Shown: positions 35,256 through 43,969 of the stretch, in pieces
Layout of the letters: every line of letters begins with the position of its first letter
Numbering within the stretch: position 1 is the stretch's first letter
Source: Ochrobactrum sp. RH2CCR150
GTDB lineage: Bacteria; Pseudomonadota; Alphaproteobacteria; Rhizobiales; Rhizobiaceae
Length of the DNA stretch: 64,000 nt
Direction: 5' to 3'
NCBI GenBank assembly: GCA_014138095.1
Contig: JACGXE010000004.1
Location: 186,001 to 250,000 of the forward strand
Notes under the pieces: model-generated
Told to the model about the DNA's origin: nothing
What the model saw: only the letters and a program-made list of their open reading frames with translations
Database searches by the model: none
Program-made: the position numbers and the translations under genes

Positions 35256-36287
35256 TTATTGTGCGTTTGCCGAAACGCGAATCTCGTAAATATCAACCGG
35301 CTTGCCCGATCCCGTCAGATCGGAATTAATTGTGATCACGCCTGCGCGACCCGCCTTCTTGCCGCCTGCGAAATTCAAATCGAACAGAAAGTCGTTGCGG
35401 GATTCACCCACATCATAGCGTCGGCGTCCACAATCGCCAAAACCTGCGAAATCGCAGCTGACCGACATCTGGGTTATCTTGCCGCCATCGGCTTTGGCAA
35501 TGATGTTGAACGTGGCCGTCTTGCCAGCAAGCTGGTCCAGAATACCCTCGCCGACATCAAAGGTAACCGTATCGCCTTCACCTGAGGATTTCACGCGCGC
35601 AAAGCTGGTTGGGCCATCGCGCACGATTTCTGCCGTGGCGCGGCCCTGCACCGACATGCGCGTCGCCTCAGACGGCTGGAAGATGGTGATCCACTTGGCT
35701 CCGCCCGGTTCTTCACCATCCTTCAGTGGCGCTCCGCCTCCCTCACCAAGCAAGGGGCTGTTGGATGGGCCACGGCTCAGATCCGTGAAGCTGCTATAGA
35801 GCGAATAGCCAATCATGACGGCGACAAACAGCACCAGCGCCGGAATACCATAGCTGTAGAATGGCGAATGACGCTTCTTCTTGCCGCGCTTATCCTTCCG
35901 CGATACGCCGCCTTCATAGCCGAGGTCAGCGCTGCCGCTCTTTTTCTTCGCGGAGCGTGACCGGATATCGCCCGTATCAAGAGCCGGAGCGCTGCCTGCA
36001 GCTTCGGTCCCGCCAAGGACAGGATCATTGCGATGGGGCGCATCAAGCGACGGTTCTGCCTTGTCTTCGCTCTGGCGCGGTGCAGAGAACTCCTGCTCGA
36101 TGTCGGAGATGGCGTCTTTCAGCTTCTGACGGCGCTGTTCTTTTTGGGTATCGTTCAGCGCGGTGTTGGCCGCGAGCGCGCGCTCATGGGCACCCCATGC
36201 AGATTCGTAGATACGCTGACGGGTCGCTGGATTATAGGCATCTGCTTTGGCAAATGCGTTTCTGATGGCGCGTTCTATACTATCCAA
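35256..36287 (-). CDS. Single-pass membrane protein of unknown function
   Basis: This 343-residue protein has a helical N-terminal region (MDSIERAIRNAFAKADAYNPATRQRIYESAWGAHERAL) and a charged, Ser/Lys-rich linker. One membrane segment lies near the middle (IPALVLFVAVMIGYSLY). The periplasmic C-terminal domain is about 170 residues and contains a C-x-FAGFGDC-G segment and a final DIYEIRVSAN. This composition is seen in uncharacterised proteins of Brucella and relatives. The C-terminal part looks like a beta-sandwich, perhaps carbohydrate-binding, but no function is assigned. It is a lone gene, convergent with the ligase. Confidence 0.7.
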   Translation of the reverse strand: MDSIERAIRNAFAKADAYNPATRQRIYESAWGAHERALAANTALNDTQKEQRRQKLKDAISDIEQEFSAPRQSEDKAEPSLDAPHRNDPVLGGTEAAGSAPALDTGDIRSRSAKKKSGSADLGYEGGVSRKDKRGKKKRHSPFYSYGIPALVLFVAVMIGYSLYSSFTDLSRGPSNSPLLGEGGGAPLKDGEEPGGAKWITIFQPSEATRMSVQGRATAEIVRDGPTSFARVKSSGEGDTVTFDVGEGILDQLAGKTATFNIIAKADGGKITQMSVSCDFAGFGDCGRRRYDVGESRNDFLFDLNFAGGKKAGRAGVITINSDLTGSGKPVDIYEIRVSANAQ

Positions 36288-36896
36288 AGGCCGCTCGTCC
36301 CCGTGTTCGCGTTTCCCGCCTTATGCGCATTCCAAAAGATCCAAACCAACTTTCAGAAAGCGGCTTTTCACAAGCCTCAGCGAATTTAACGTCTGAATCA
36401 AGGCATTTAGCCGTTCAATACCCGATTTGGCTACCGGATAAGACCCACCCTGCCGTCAAATATCTGCTTTCAACGTTATTTTCCCCGAACCTTTTGTTCG
36501 CTGGCCGCACTCTAGTCAATTGAATCTCATGCTGGAATTCCTTCTTTTGCCCAAAACAAGACTGGCCCAAAGCACGGCAAATCGGACTATTTCATCGTCT
36601 CAACGGCAGTTTCTTGAACACATCATACGACTGTTTCGCCGTCCGCATCAGACCCTGCAAAATGGAATCAGACCGAAAACTGGATTTGCAGCGAAAGAAT
36701 CATCCGCAAACGCATCAATGATGTTTGCATCACCGCCGTAGACTGACTTCTCTGCCCGGACGGTTTCGCATTGATACCGGAGACGCTTTCGCTTGGCTCT
36801 TCAGGCGAATCTCTCTTAATCTTTCGTATTGCCGTTCCATGCAGGCGTGATACAGATATTACGTTTACGGAAACGTCAATTTTTGAGGAGAATGAT
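36288..36896. other. 609-bp intergenic region without a convincing gene
   Basis: Short open frames here lack ribosome sites and recognisable protein sequence. The part from 36550 to 36760 may be a decayed gene, but nothing is recognised in it. The end carries a palindrome and the ribosome site of the next gene. Confidence 0.5.
36861..36876. promoter_or_regulatory. Palindrome ACGTTT-N4-AAACGT ahead of the nitronate monooxygenase gene
   Basis: The 16-bp dyad ACGTTTACGGAAACGT ends 20 bp before the start codon and lies in the likely promoter. Sites of this ACGTTTACG type are used by MerR- and TetR-type regulators of branched-chain amino-acid and acyl-CoA genes in proteobacteria. The assignment to a particular regulator is open. 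Confidence 0.4.
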
Positions 36897-37865
36897 ATGG
36901 CCTTGCCGGATAGTTTGAAGAACAGATTGCGCATTCCTGTTGTCGGCGCGCCCCTATTCATCATTTCACATCCGGCACTTGTGATGGCCCAGTGTAAAGC
37001 TGGCATCGTTGGTTCCTTCCCTGCCCTCAATGCGCGCCCGGAGGCGCAGCTGGATGAGTGGCTGGCTGAAATCACTGAGGGTCTCGCCGCCCACGACAAG
37101 GCCAGCCCGGACCGCCCGGCAGCACCTTTCGCAGTCAATCAGATTGTCCACCGTTCCAACAAGCGGTTGGAACATGATCTCGGCCTTTGCGTGAAATACA
37201 AAGTGCCGATTGTCATTTCCTCGCTTGGTGCGGTGCCAGAGGTGAATGCCGCGATCCATTCCTATGGTGGCATTGTGCTGCATGATGTCATCAACAATCG
37301 CCACGCCAATTCCGCCATTCGCAAAGGCGCGGACGGCCTGATCGCCGTAGCTGCCGGTGCAGGCGGCCACGCGGGACCACTATCGCCCTTCGCGCTGGTG
37401 CAGGAAATCCGGGCATGGTTTGACGGGCCGCTGCTTCTTTCTGGCGCCATCGCCAATGGCCGTTCCATTCTCGCGGCACAGGCCATGGGCGCTGACCTCG
37501 CCTATATAGGTTCGCCGTTCATCGCGACGACAGAAGCGCGCGCGGTCGACGCCTACAAGCAGATGATCGTCGATTCGACTGCGGCCGATATCGTATATTC
37601 GAACTATTTTACCGGCATTGCAGGCAATTACCTCAAGCCTTCCATCACCCAGTCTGGCCTGGACCCGGACAATCTGCCTGAGGCCGATCCGTCTAAAATG
37701 GATTTTGATCAGGCTCAGAAGGAAGGTGCAAAGGCCTGGAAAGATATCTGGGGCTGCGGACAGGGTATCGGCGCAATTCATGAGGTAGCACCGGCGGGAG
37801 TACTGATCGACCGTCTTGAACGTGAATATAAGGAAGCGCGTAGCCGGATCTGCGCAGGCGCTTAA
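36897..37865 (+). CDS. Nitronate monooxygenase (2-nitropropane dioxygenase family)
   Basis: This 322-residue FMN-binding TIM-barrel protein starts MALPDSLKNRLRIPVVGAPLF after GAGGAGAATGAT. Family segments present are GIVGSFPALNARP, KYKVPIVISSLGAVPEVNAAIHSYGG, the phosphate-binding GADGLIAVAAGAGGHAGPLSPFALV and AAQAMGADLAYIGSPFIATTEA. Members oxidise alkyl nitronates such as propionate 3-nitronate, which detoxifies them. It is a single-gene unit with its own terminator. Confidence 0.88.
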   Translation: MALPDSLKNRLRIPVVGAPLFIISHPALVMAQCKAGIVGSFPALNARPEAQLDEWLAEITEGLAAHDKASPDRPAAPFAVNQIVHRSNKRLEHDLGLCVKYKVPIVISSLGAVPEVNAAIHSYGGIVLHDVINNRHANSAIRKGADGLIAVAAGAGGHAGPLSPFALVQEIRAWFDGPLLLSGAIANGRSILAAQAMGADLAYIGSPFIATTEARAVDAYKQMIVDSTAADIVYSNYFTGIAGNYLKPSITQSGLDPDNLPEADPSKMDFDQAQKEGAKAWKDIWGCGQGIGAIHEVAPAGVLIDRLEREYKEARSRICAGA

Positions 37866-37887
37866 GACGCATTGCCAGCGAATTTCG

Positions 37888-37920
37888 AACAGGGCCTCTC
37901 CGATGGAAGGCCCTGTTTTC
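37888..37920 (+). terminator. Intrinsic terminator after the nitronate monooxygenase gene
   Basis: AACAGGGCCT and AGGCCCTGTT form a perfect 10-bp stem with a 10-base loop, ending in TTTTC. Confidence 0.8.
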
Positions 37921-38050
37921 ACAAGGTTCAAAACAATCTGACGCTTTGTTCGATTTCGGCCTTGCTTTCCGTTCTGCTTTTGGTTATCAGCGCACCGTCC
38001 GGACGGAAACGAATGGAATCTCCTTTGGGAGCTGGAACGAAGGTTCCCGG

Positions 38051-38126
38051 GCCGCTTTAGCTCAGTTGGTAGAGCACATCATTCGTAATGATGGGGTCAC
38101 GTGTTCGAGTCACGTAAGCGGCACCA
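38051..38126 (+). tRNA. tRNA-Thr (anticodon CGT)
   Basis: This 76-nt cloverleaf has acceptor arms GCCGCTT/AAGCGGC and D-arm GCTC-AGTTGGTA-GAGC. The anticodon stem is CATCA/TGATG around the loop TTCGTAA (anticodon CGT, Thr). The T-arm is ACGTG-TTCGAGT-CACGT and the CCA end is encoded. The DNA just downstream is AT-rich and holds a small HTH gene. This fits a tRNA used as an integration site, although no integrase or repeat of the tRNA end is seen in the window. Confidence 0.95.
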
Positions 38127-38333
38127 TAAAATCAATGACTTAGCTAGTTTTCGTTTTCACCATATTGATGCTAGCAATCACCTTAGCTACTCGCAATTTG
38201 CTCTACAAAACTGCCTTATGAAGCAGCATAAAGTTCCTATGGAAAAACGTTCGGGGACATACTGAATCCGCCTGAGCCGCACGTCGTTACATTTAATGTT
38301 TCTCAATTTCTGCATTGTCGAACTCGACTATTC

Positions 38334-38354
38334 TTGTTGTTATGTTAACAACAA
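38334..38354. promoter_or_regulatory. 21-bp palindrome TTGTTGTTA-TGT-TAACAACAA
   Basis: Perfect 9-bp arms lie 53 bp upstream of the small HTH protein gene, making this a candidate operator for that protein. It lies in AT-rich DNA after the tRNA gene. Confidence 0.45.
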
Positions 38355-38407
38355 CTTTCGTCGCGTTTCGTGATCGGACGCCATCCATGTCAGGTGAGCT
38401 TTTATAA

Positions 38408-38761
38408 ATGGCGAAAAAGCCTGATAACAAAAATGAGCAGCCTAGACTTGTGCAGCTTTATCTCAGCCTCACCGAGCACCTCGTTCGAAAATATAATATG
38501 TCATTAAGCTTTCTCACGACGCAGACTGACAGTGCTCGAGAACATCCCCTGCCCTCAACAAACTATGAGCTTGACCATCTGCTGACGTCTGAGCAAGCCG
38601 CTGGTGTTTTAGGTTTAAGTCCAAAGACCCTTGCTAACTGGCGGCTCCTGGGCATTGAGAACTTGCCTTATCGAAAAGTGGGCAAAGCTATTCGTTATAA
38701 ATATGGCGATCTATTAGCTTTTATTGATTTTCAAAAGAGAGAAAACACTAGTCAGAAGTGA
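38408..38761 (+). CDS. Small helix-turn-helix protein (AlpA/excisionase-like)
   Basis: This 117-residue protein has a C-terminal HTH of the MerR-like/excisionase type: LLTSEQAAGVLGLSPKTLANWRLLGIENLPYRKVGKAIRYKYGDLLAFIDFQKR. The N-terminal 50 residues are not recognised. Such proteins act in integrative elements as AlpA-type activators or excisionases. Its AT-richer codon use differs from the surrounding chromosome, and it lies 280 bp after tRNA-Thr. It looks like a remnant of, or a passenger in, a tRNA-targeted island. No integrase gene accompanies it here. Confidence 0.7.
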   Translation: MAKKPDNKNEQPRLVQLYLSLTEHLVRKYNMSLSFLTTQTDSAREHPLPSTNYELDHLLTSEQAAGVLGLSPKTLANWRLLGIENLPYRKVGKAIRYKYGDLLAFIDFQKRENTSQK

Positions 38762-39100
38762 AGCAGATTCTATTATCTGAAAATGCAATGACTGATCATT
38801 TTGAATGGCCGCGATGGGGCCGGAAGCAGACAGTCCAGCCCAACCGAAAAATGTAGAAAAGCGGACATTATTGGCCGCCAACACAATCGTCTGATTGCCG
38901 GTCGGAATGCGCAGACTCTCACTCCCACTGAACCTTAGAGCATGAAGCGGGTGAGGGTTGAAGCGTCGAGCAGACAGAACCCAGATTTCTCAAAACAAAA
39001 CTATTGACCTATATTTTTTCCAATTAGAAAATTTCTGTTGACGTTCCGCCTCGTATTGAAATATCTATGCCTCAAGAAAGATAAGAGGGGCATCAGATAA
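38762..39100. other. 339-bp region ahead of the Lrp gene, no gene seen
   Basis: No convincing frame is present. The last 100 bp are AT-rich (A/T runs near 38995-39040) and probably hold the Lrp promoter and its own binding sites. The first part may be decayed sequence but is not recognised. Confidence 0.5.
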
Positions 39101-39607
39101 ATGCGTGCACTGTTAGACAAAATCGACCGGAAGCTTGTTAAGCTTCTGTCAGACGACGCACGCGATGGTGCCAATCAGATCGCCGAACGGCTTGAACTCA
39201 GCCCACCAACAATCCGGGCGCGATTGAAAAACCTTATCGAGAATAAGCTTTTCAAGATTTCTGGCGTGGTGAACGTTTCGGAGCGCCCCGAGCTTGTCGT
39301 CGCGATGATGGGCATTCACGCTAACGGACAGGGTCGCCTTGACGAAATCGCGAGAAAGATGTCCGAGCTGCCTTTCGTCACTTCCGTCAGTATCGTCACC
39401 GGCAGATACGACATTCTTTGCGAAGTGATGTTTGAAGGAGATATGGAAGAATTATACCGGGTGACGAGTGAGTTGCTGCCCGGACTGGCAGAGCCAGGAA
39501 CAATTCAAGGCAGCGAGACCTTCGTTGTCATGAAATCCCATAATAAGTGGCTGAGCCTGCCACGCGGTGTATGGGAAGACGAAGAGAGCGACAAGCAGGC
39601 TCAATAA
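39101..39607 (+). CDS. Lrp/AsnC family transcriptional regulator
   Basis: This 168-residue protein starts MRALLDKIDRKLVKLLSDDARDGANQIAERLELSPPTIRARLKNLIENKLFKISGVVN, the AsnC-type HTH. A ligand-binding RAM domain follows (VAMMGIHANGQGRLDEIARKMSELPFVTSVSIVTGRYDILCEVMF). Lrp-type regulators sense amino acids. It heads an amino-acid uptake and oxidation cluster on the same strand and most likely controls it in response to the imported compound. Confidence 0.88.
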   Translation: MRALLDKIDRKLVKLLSDDARDGANQIAERLELSPPTIRARLKNLIENKLFKISGVVNVSERPELVVAMMGIHANGQGRLDEIARKMSELPFVTSVSIVTGRYDILCEVMFEGDMEELYRVTSELLPGLAEPGTIQGSETFVVMKSHNKWLSLPRGVWEDEESDKQAQ

Positions 39608-39690
39608 TCCACCAACAAAATGACCGTTCTATTTGGCCGCCTTGCGCGGACACGGCCGACTATTGCCTAACGAGGGAGAACTCAAACAAA

Positions 39691-40500
39691 ATGTTGAAGA
39701 AAATCAATGCACTCATGGCATCTGCAATGTTTCTTGCGCTCATGGGAACTGCTGCGCAGACCACGACAGCGCGCGCAGGAACACTTGACGATATCCTCGC
39801 CCGAGGCGAACTGCGCGTGGCGGTCCAAACGCAAGGTCCACCCTATTCCTTCATGGACCGGAACGGCAAGCGCACAGGTAGCGCCATTGAATTGACTGAA
39901 CTGATGGCCAAGGAAATGGGCGTCAAGGTAACATACCTCGATTTCGACTGGGATGGCCTGATCCCGGCGCTTCTTTCCGGTAAGGCTGACATATTGGCAG
40001 CAGACATGACCGCAACCATGAGCCGTGCGACCAAGGTTGCCTTCACCAAGCCATGGATCCACGTCGGCACTGTCGCTTTCACCGCTGCAGGTGGCGATTT
40101 CAAGAGCGTGGAAGACTGCAAAAAGCCTGGAACGACAGTCGCTGTCATTCTCGGATCGACTGCAGAAAAGAACATGCCGAAATACTTCCCTGAAGCGACC
40201 GTAAAGGCATTCAAGGGTGGTGGTACGGTTGTTCTTGACGCAGTTGCATCCGGTCAAGCCCAATGCGGTGTAAACGACAACACTGCGGTCGCGGCCCAAG
40301 TTCAGAACTACCCTGAAGGCACATTCGAAGTCTTCCCGGAGATGCTTAGTGCAGAACCGCTTGCCTATGCGGTTCGCTACGACTCTCAGGACCTGATGAT
40401 CTGGACGAACCTCTTTCTGGATAATGTGACGCTTGACGGTCGACTGAAGGAAAATATGGATTATTGGGTCAATTCAAACAAGTGGCAGGCTGACCACTGA
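39691..40500 (+). CDS. Polar amino-acid ABC transporter substrate-binding protein
   Basis: This 269-residue family 3 binding protein has a signal peptide (MLKKINALMASAMFLALMGTAAQTTTARA). The mature part has TLDDILARGELRVAVQTQGPPYSFMDRNGKRTGSAIELTELMAKEMGVKV, a typical amino-acid binding opening. Two cysteines (EDCKKPG, GQAQCGV) are placed as for a disulfide. The start at 39691 follows CGAGGGAGAA. A strong stem-loop separates it from the first permease, which usually gives the binding protein higher expression. Confidence 0.88.
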   Translation: MLKKINALMASAMFLALMGTAAQTTTARAGTLDDILARGELRVAVQTQGPPYSFMDRNGKRTGSAIELTELMAKEMGVKVTYLDFDWDGLIPALLSGKADILAADMTATMSRATKVAFTKPWIHVGTVAFTAAGGDFKSVEDCKKPGTTVAVILGSTAEKNMPKYFPEATVKAFKGGGTVVLDAVASGQAQCGVNDNTAVAAQVQNYPEGTFEVFPEMLSAEPLAYAVRYDSQDLMIWTNLFLDNVTLDGRLKENMDYWVNSNKWQADH

Positions 40501-40506
40501 TGCCGA

Positions 40507-40540
40507 CAAAGGTGCGGAGCCATTCCGTTCCGCACCTTTG
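40507..40540 (+). terminator. Stem-loop between binding-protein and permease genes
   Basis: CAAAGGTGCGGA and TCCGCACCTTTG form a perfect 12-bp stem with a 10-base loop and no T run after it. It probably stabilises the upstream message or causes partial termination. Confidence 0.65.
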
Positions 40541-40568
40541 ATCAGAAATTGAATCCAATCGGTGAGAC

Positions 40569-41234
40569 ATGTTTGGCAATCTGAACATACGGGTCATTTC
40601 GGAATACCTGCCAGATCTCTGGCAGGGCTTTCTGAATACATTGATGTTGTCGGCAGCCGGTTTCACCGGCGCAATGATCATAGGTATTGTTGCTTGTGCG
40701 CTCAGCATCCAGCCCACCCGCTGGCTGCGTACAATCGGCATAGCCTATATCGATCTTATCCGGGCAACTCCGCTGCTTGCGCAACTCTATTTTCTCTATT
40801 TCGGCTTGCCGCGTCTTGGCGTCATCCTGCCGGAAATGGTCATCGGCGTCATAGCACTGTCAATCAATTCCAGTGCTTATGTTGCTGAGATTATCCGTTC
40901 GGGCATTCTCTCCATTCCGCGCGGCCAGTTCGAAGCGGCCTTAAGCTCTGGCTTCACCTATATGCAGCGCATGCGCCTTATTGTTCTGCCGCAGGCGGTG
41001 CGACCGACAATTTCGCCGATGATCGGACAAGCAATCGTGCTTGTGAAGGATTCGTCCCTCCTTTCTCTGATTTCCGTCGTTGAGCTTACACGCGTCGGGC
41101 AACAGATCGCGCTTGACCGCTTCATGCCCGTTGAAGGGCTTGCAGCAACAGCTGCGGGCTTCCTGCTGATCTACTATCTGCTCAAGGCTATGGCAGGCAC
41201 CTGGTCGCGTTTCAATCGCATGCCGGAACGCTAA
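40569..41234 (+). CDS. Amino-acid ABC transporter permease (HisM family), first
   Basis: This 221-residue permease has about five membrane segments. It has the family loop EAALSSGFTYMQRMRLIVLPQAVRPTISPMIGQAIVLVKDSSLLSLI, which contacts the ATPase. DLIRATPLLAQLYFLYFGLP is the usual first conserved block. It pairs with the next gene, 12 bp away, to form a heterodimeric channel for a polar amino acid or derivative. Confidence 0.9.
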   Translation: MFGNLNIRVISEYLPDLWQGFLNTLMLSAAGFTGAMIIGIVACALSIQPTRWLRTIGIAYIDLIRATPLLAQLYFLYFGLPRLGVILPEMVIGVIALSINSSAYVAEIIRSGILSIPRGQFEAALSSGFTYMQRMRLIVLPQAVRPTISPMIGQAIVLVKDSSLLSLISVVELTRVGQQIALDRFMPVEGLAATAAGFLLIYYLLKAMAGTWSRFNRMPER

Positions 41235-41246
41235 CGGGAGGCGCGT

Positions 41247-41909
41247 ATGTTTTGGTTTCAAGTCGAACGCTTATTGAATTTCTGGCCCGTTCTGCTGAAG
41301 GGCCTTGGAATGACCGTTGCGCTGTCACTCCTTTCCCTCATCATAGGGATGGTGATTGGACTGATCTTTGGAGTGCTCCGCGCCAGCGGAAACCGATGGC
41401 TGTCAGCGATAACCGGGTTCTATATCGATCTGTTTCGCGGCACGCCCTTTCTGGTGCAGGTTTTCATTTGCTTCTTCATTCTGCCCGCGATCGGGATTGA
41501 ACTATCTGCATTCAATGCAGGCGTGATAGCGCTTTCCAATCTGTCAGCGTGCTTTATCGGTGAAATTGTTGCCTCCGGTATCCAGGCGGTTCCGCGGGGA
41601 CAGACCGAAGCGGCAATTGCGTCGGGCTTCACCTATGCGCAACAGCTTCGGTTGATCGTGATGCCGCAGGCATTGCGTATTGTTCGTCCTTCTCTGGTTG
41701 GGCAATTCATCCTGCTGGTTAAAGATTCCTCTGTCGTTTCCGCTATCGGCATCATGGACCTCACACGCTCCGGCTGGATGATCGTACAAAATATTCCTAA
41801 TGGTCTGTTGGTCTTTGGCGTCGTTGGCATCGGTTACTTTATCGTCTGCTATCCGATGATCTATCTTTCACGTCGTATCGAACGCGGCACGCAATCTCCT
41901 ATTTTGTAA
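41247..41909 (+). CDS. Amino-acid ABC transporter permease (HisQ/M family), second
   Basis: This 220-residue protein is a paralogue of the preceding permease, with [23 protein letters not shown] and the ATPase-contact loop [47 protein letters not shown]. About five membrane segments are present. It ends 13 bp before the ATPase gene in the same operon. Confidence 0.9.
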   Translation: MFWFQVERLLNFWPVLLKGLGMTVALSLLSLIIGMVIGLIFGVLRASGNRWLSAITGFYIDLFRGTPFLVQVFICFFILPAIGIELSAFNAGVIALSNLSACFIGEIVASGIQAVPRGQTEAAIASGFTYAQQLRLIVMPQALRIVRPSLVGQFILLVKDSSVVSAIGIMDLTRSGWMIVQNIPNGLLVFGVVGIGYFIVCYPMIYLSRRIERGTQSPIL

Positions 41910-41922
41910 TTGGACAGGTCTA

Positions 41923-42654
41923 ATGATTGAATTTCAAGGTCTGAACAAATGGTTCGGCAGCGCGCTTCATGTGCTCAACAATATCGATCTGAAAGTCAGC
42001 AAGGGCGAAGTCGTCGTGGTTTGCGGGCCTTCCGGCTCCGGCAAGAGCACTCTGATCCGATGTGTCAATGGACTGGAGGCTTTTCAGTCTGGAAAGCTTG
42101 TTGTTGATAGCATTGATCTGAGTTCGAAGGCTGCTGCCTTGCGTGAGTTGCGAATGGAAGTCGGGTTTGTCTTCCAGCAATTCAATTTGTATCCGCACAA
42201 GACGGCGCTCGAGAATGTGACCCTCGCTCCCATTCATGTGCGCGGACTATCAAAAGCCGAAGCAGAGAAACGCGGCAAGGAACTGCTTGCCAAAGTCGGC
42301 CTCGCCGATCGCATGAATAACTATCCAAACCAGCTGTCGGGCGGTCAACAGCAGCGGGTCGCCATTGCACGCTCACTTTGCATGCAGCCCCGGATAATGT
42401 TGTTCGACGAGCCTACGTCGGCGCTTGATCCAGAAATGATCAACGAAGTGCTCGATGTCATGGTCAGCCTCGCCAAAGAAGGCATGACAATGATGGTTGT
42501 CACTCATGAAATGGGTTTCGCTCGAAGCGTTGCTGATCGTGTTATATTCATGGATCGTGGTTCGATTATTGAAAGCGGCGAACCGGAAAGCTTCTTCAAG
42601 AACCCTCAAAATGAGCGCACACGTGATTTTCTGAGCAAAGTCCTTCACCACTGA
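41923..42654 (+). CDS. Amino-acid ABC transporter ATP-binding protein (GlnQ family)
   Basis: This 243-residue ATPase has Walker [11 protein letters not shown]-loop [17 protein letters not shown], signature [16 protein letters not shown], Walker [16 protein letters not shown] and H-loop VVTHEMGFA. These are all of the polar amino-acid (GlnQ/HisP) type. It completes the importer with the two permeases and the binding protein. Confidence 0.93.
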   Translation: MIEFQGLNKWFGSALHVLNNIDLKVSKGEVVVVCGPSGSGKSTLIRCVNGLEAFQSGKLVVDSIDLSSKAAALRELRMEVGFVFQQFNLYPHKTALENVTLAPIHVRGLSKAEAEKRGKELLAKVGLADRMNNYPNQLSGGQQQRVAIARSLCMQPRIMLFDEPTSALDPEMINEVLDVMVSLAKEGMTMMVVTHEMGFARSVADRVIFMDRGSIIESGEPESFFKNPQNERTRDFLSKVLHH

Positions 42655-42691
42655 CGCGACCTGGTCGCATAATTGAGATAGATCGATCCTC

Positions 42692-43963
42692 ATGCAGCAT
42701 CGTCAGCAAAACGGTGAACGACTTTCTGTTGCCATCATCGGCGCGGGAATTGTCGGATGTAGCGCCGCACTCACTCTTGCCAAAGAAGGTCACAGCGTCA
42801 CGGTTTTTGGTGATGAGGAACCGGGAGCCGGAACGTCCTATGGAAACGCGGGCGCTATTGTCACGGGTTCTATTACGCCCACCGCGACACCCGCGGTGGT
42901 CCGGTCTCTGCCAACCTATATGTTCAACCGCAACTCTCCGGCAGTCTTGCGCCTCCATCATGCCGCAAAAGCGCTACCTTGGATGAAGCGTTTTATCGCG
43001 GCAGGCACAACAAGAGCAGTTGATCGCATTGCGGCAGCGATGCGCCCTCTCGTTTCCCAAGCTTTGATCGCGCATCAAGAGCTGGCGGCGATTGCCTCAG
43101 TCGAGGATATGATCACGCAAGAAGGTTGGCTGAAGGTCTATGGCAGCGCCAAGGATTTCCAAAGCTCTGTACTTGAACGTCAGCTTATGGAGCGTCACGG
43201 CGTATGCCACGAAATCCTCAGCCAGTCATCGCTTCTGGATCTTGAACCTGCACTCAATCCCTCTTCGTGTTTTAAGGGCCTCTATCAGCCGAAAGCTGGA
43301 AATGTCCGCTTTCCGAAGAAACTGGCCCTCGTCTATCTGGAAACAGCACAAACTTTTGGTGCGGCCTTCGTTCGCGAGCATGTCAGTTCAGTTCGCCCAT
43401 CAGAACGGGGCGGCGTCGTGCTCCGGGTTTTCTCCGGAGAGCGGCACTTTGATCGTGTGGTCATTGCAGCGGGTGCATGGTCCTCCATTTTGACAAAGCA
43501 GCTTGGAGACAAGGTTTCGCTTGAGAGCGAACGCGGATACCACATCAGCTTCGGTGAAGGGTCTCAATCATTGTTGCGTGGCCCTGTCGTCATTCCCGGT
43601 AAGGGCTTTGTTTTGTCTCCCATGCATGACGGTTTGCGCCTGATAAGCGGCGATGAACTGGCGGGGCTGAAAGCACCACCAAACTACAAGCGCATTCGCG
43701 CTCTACTACCAGAGGCTATGATGGTCGTACCAGCCCTCAAGGACTGGAATCCCACGACTGAATGGATGGGACATAGACCCTCAACGCCAGACACATTACC
43801 GGTGATCGGTCGAGCCCATAAATGCCACGATGTGATCTATGCGTTCGGACACGGGCATCTGGGGGTGACTCTCTCCGCTGTAACCGCCCAGCTTGTTGCT
43901 GATCTGGTCGGCGAACGCACGCCCACTATCGATACTACACCTTACAGCCCCACGAGATTCTGA
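42692..43963 (+). CDS. FAD-dependent amino-acid oxidoreductase (DadA-like), first
   Basis: This 423-residue protein has an N-terminal FAD Rossmann motif (VAIIGAGIVGCSAALTLAKEGHSVTVFG) and the DadA-like GTSYGNAGAIVTGSITPTATPAV segment. A DAO-type substrate domain and a C-terminal FAD-closing motif follow (FGHGHLGVTLSAVTAQLVADLV). Members oxidise D-amino acids or secondary amino acids to 2-oxo or imino acids. It follows the importer by 37 bp and lies 6 bp before a second FAD enzyme of the same fold. The exact substrate is unknown. Confidence 0.85.
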   Translation: MQHRQQNGERLSVAIIGAGIVGCSAALTLAKEGHSVTVFGDEEPGAGTSYGNAGAIVTGSITPTATPAVVRSLPTYMFNRNSPAVLRLHHAAKALPWMKRFIAAGTTRAVDRIAAAMRPLVSQALIAHQELAAIASVEDMITQEGWLKVYGSAKDFQSSVLERQLMERHGVCHEILSQSSLLDLEPALNPSSCFKGLYQPKAGNVRFPKKLALVYLETAQTFGAAFVREHVSSVRPSERGGVVLRVFSGERHFDRVVIAAGAWSSILTKQLGDKVSLESERGYHISFGEGSQSLLRGPVVIPGKGFVLSPMHDGLRLISGDELAGLKAPPNYKRIRALLPEAMMVVPALKDWNPTTEWMGHRPSTPDTLPVIGRAHKCHDVIYAFGHGHLGVTLSAVTAQLVADLVGERTPTIDTTPYSPTRF

Positions 43964-43969
43964 AATCCG

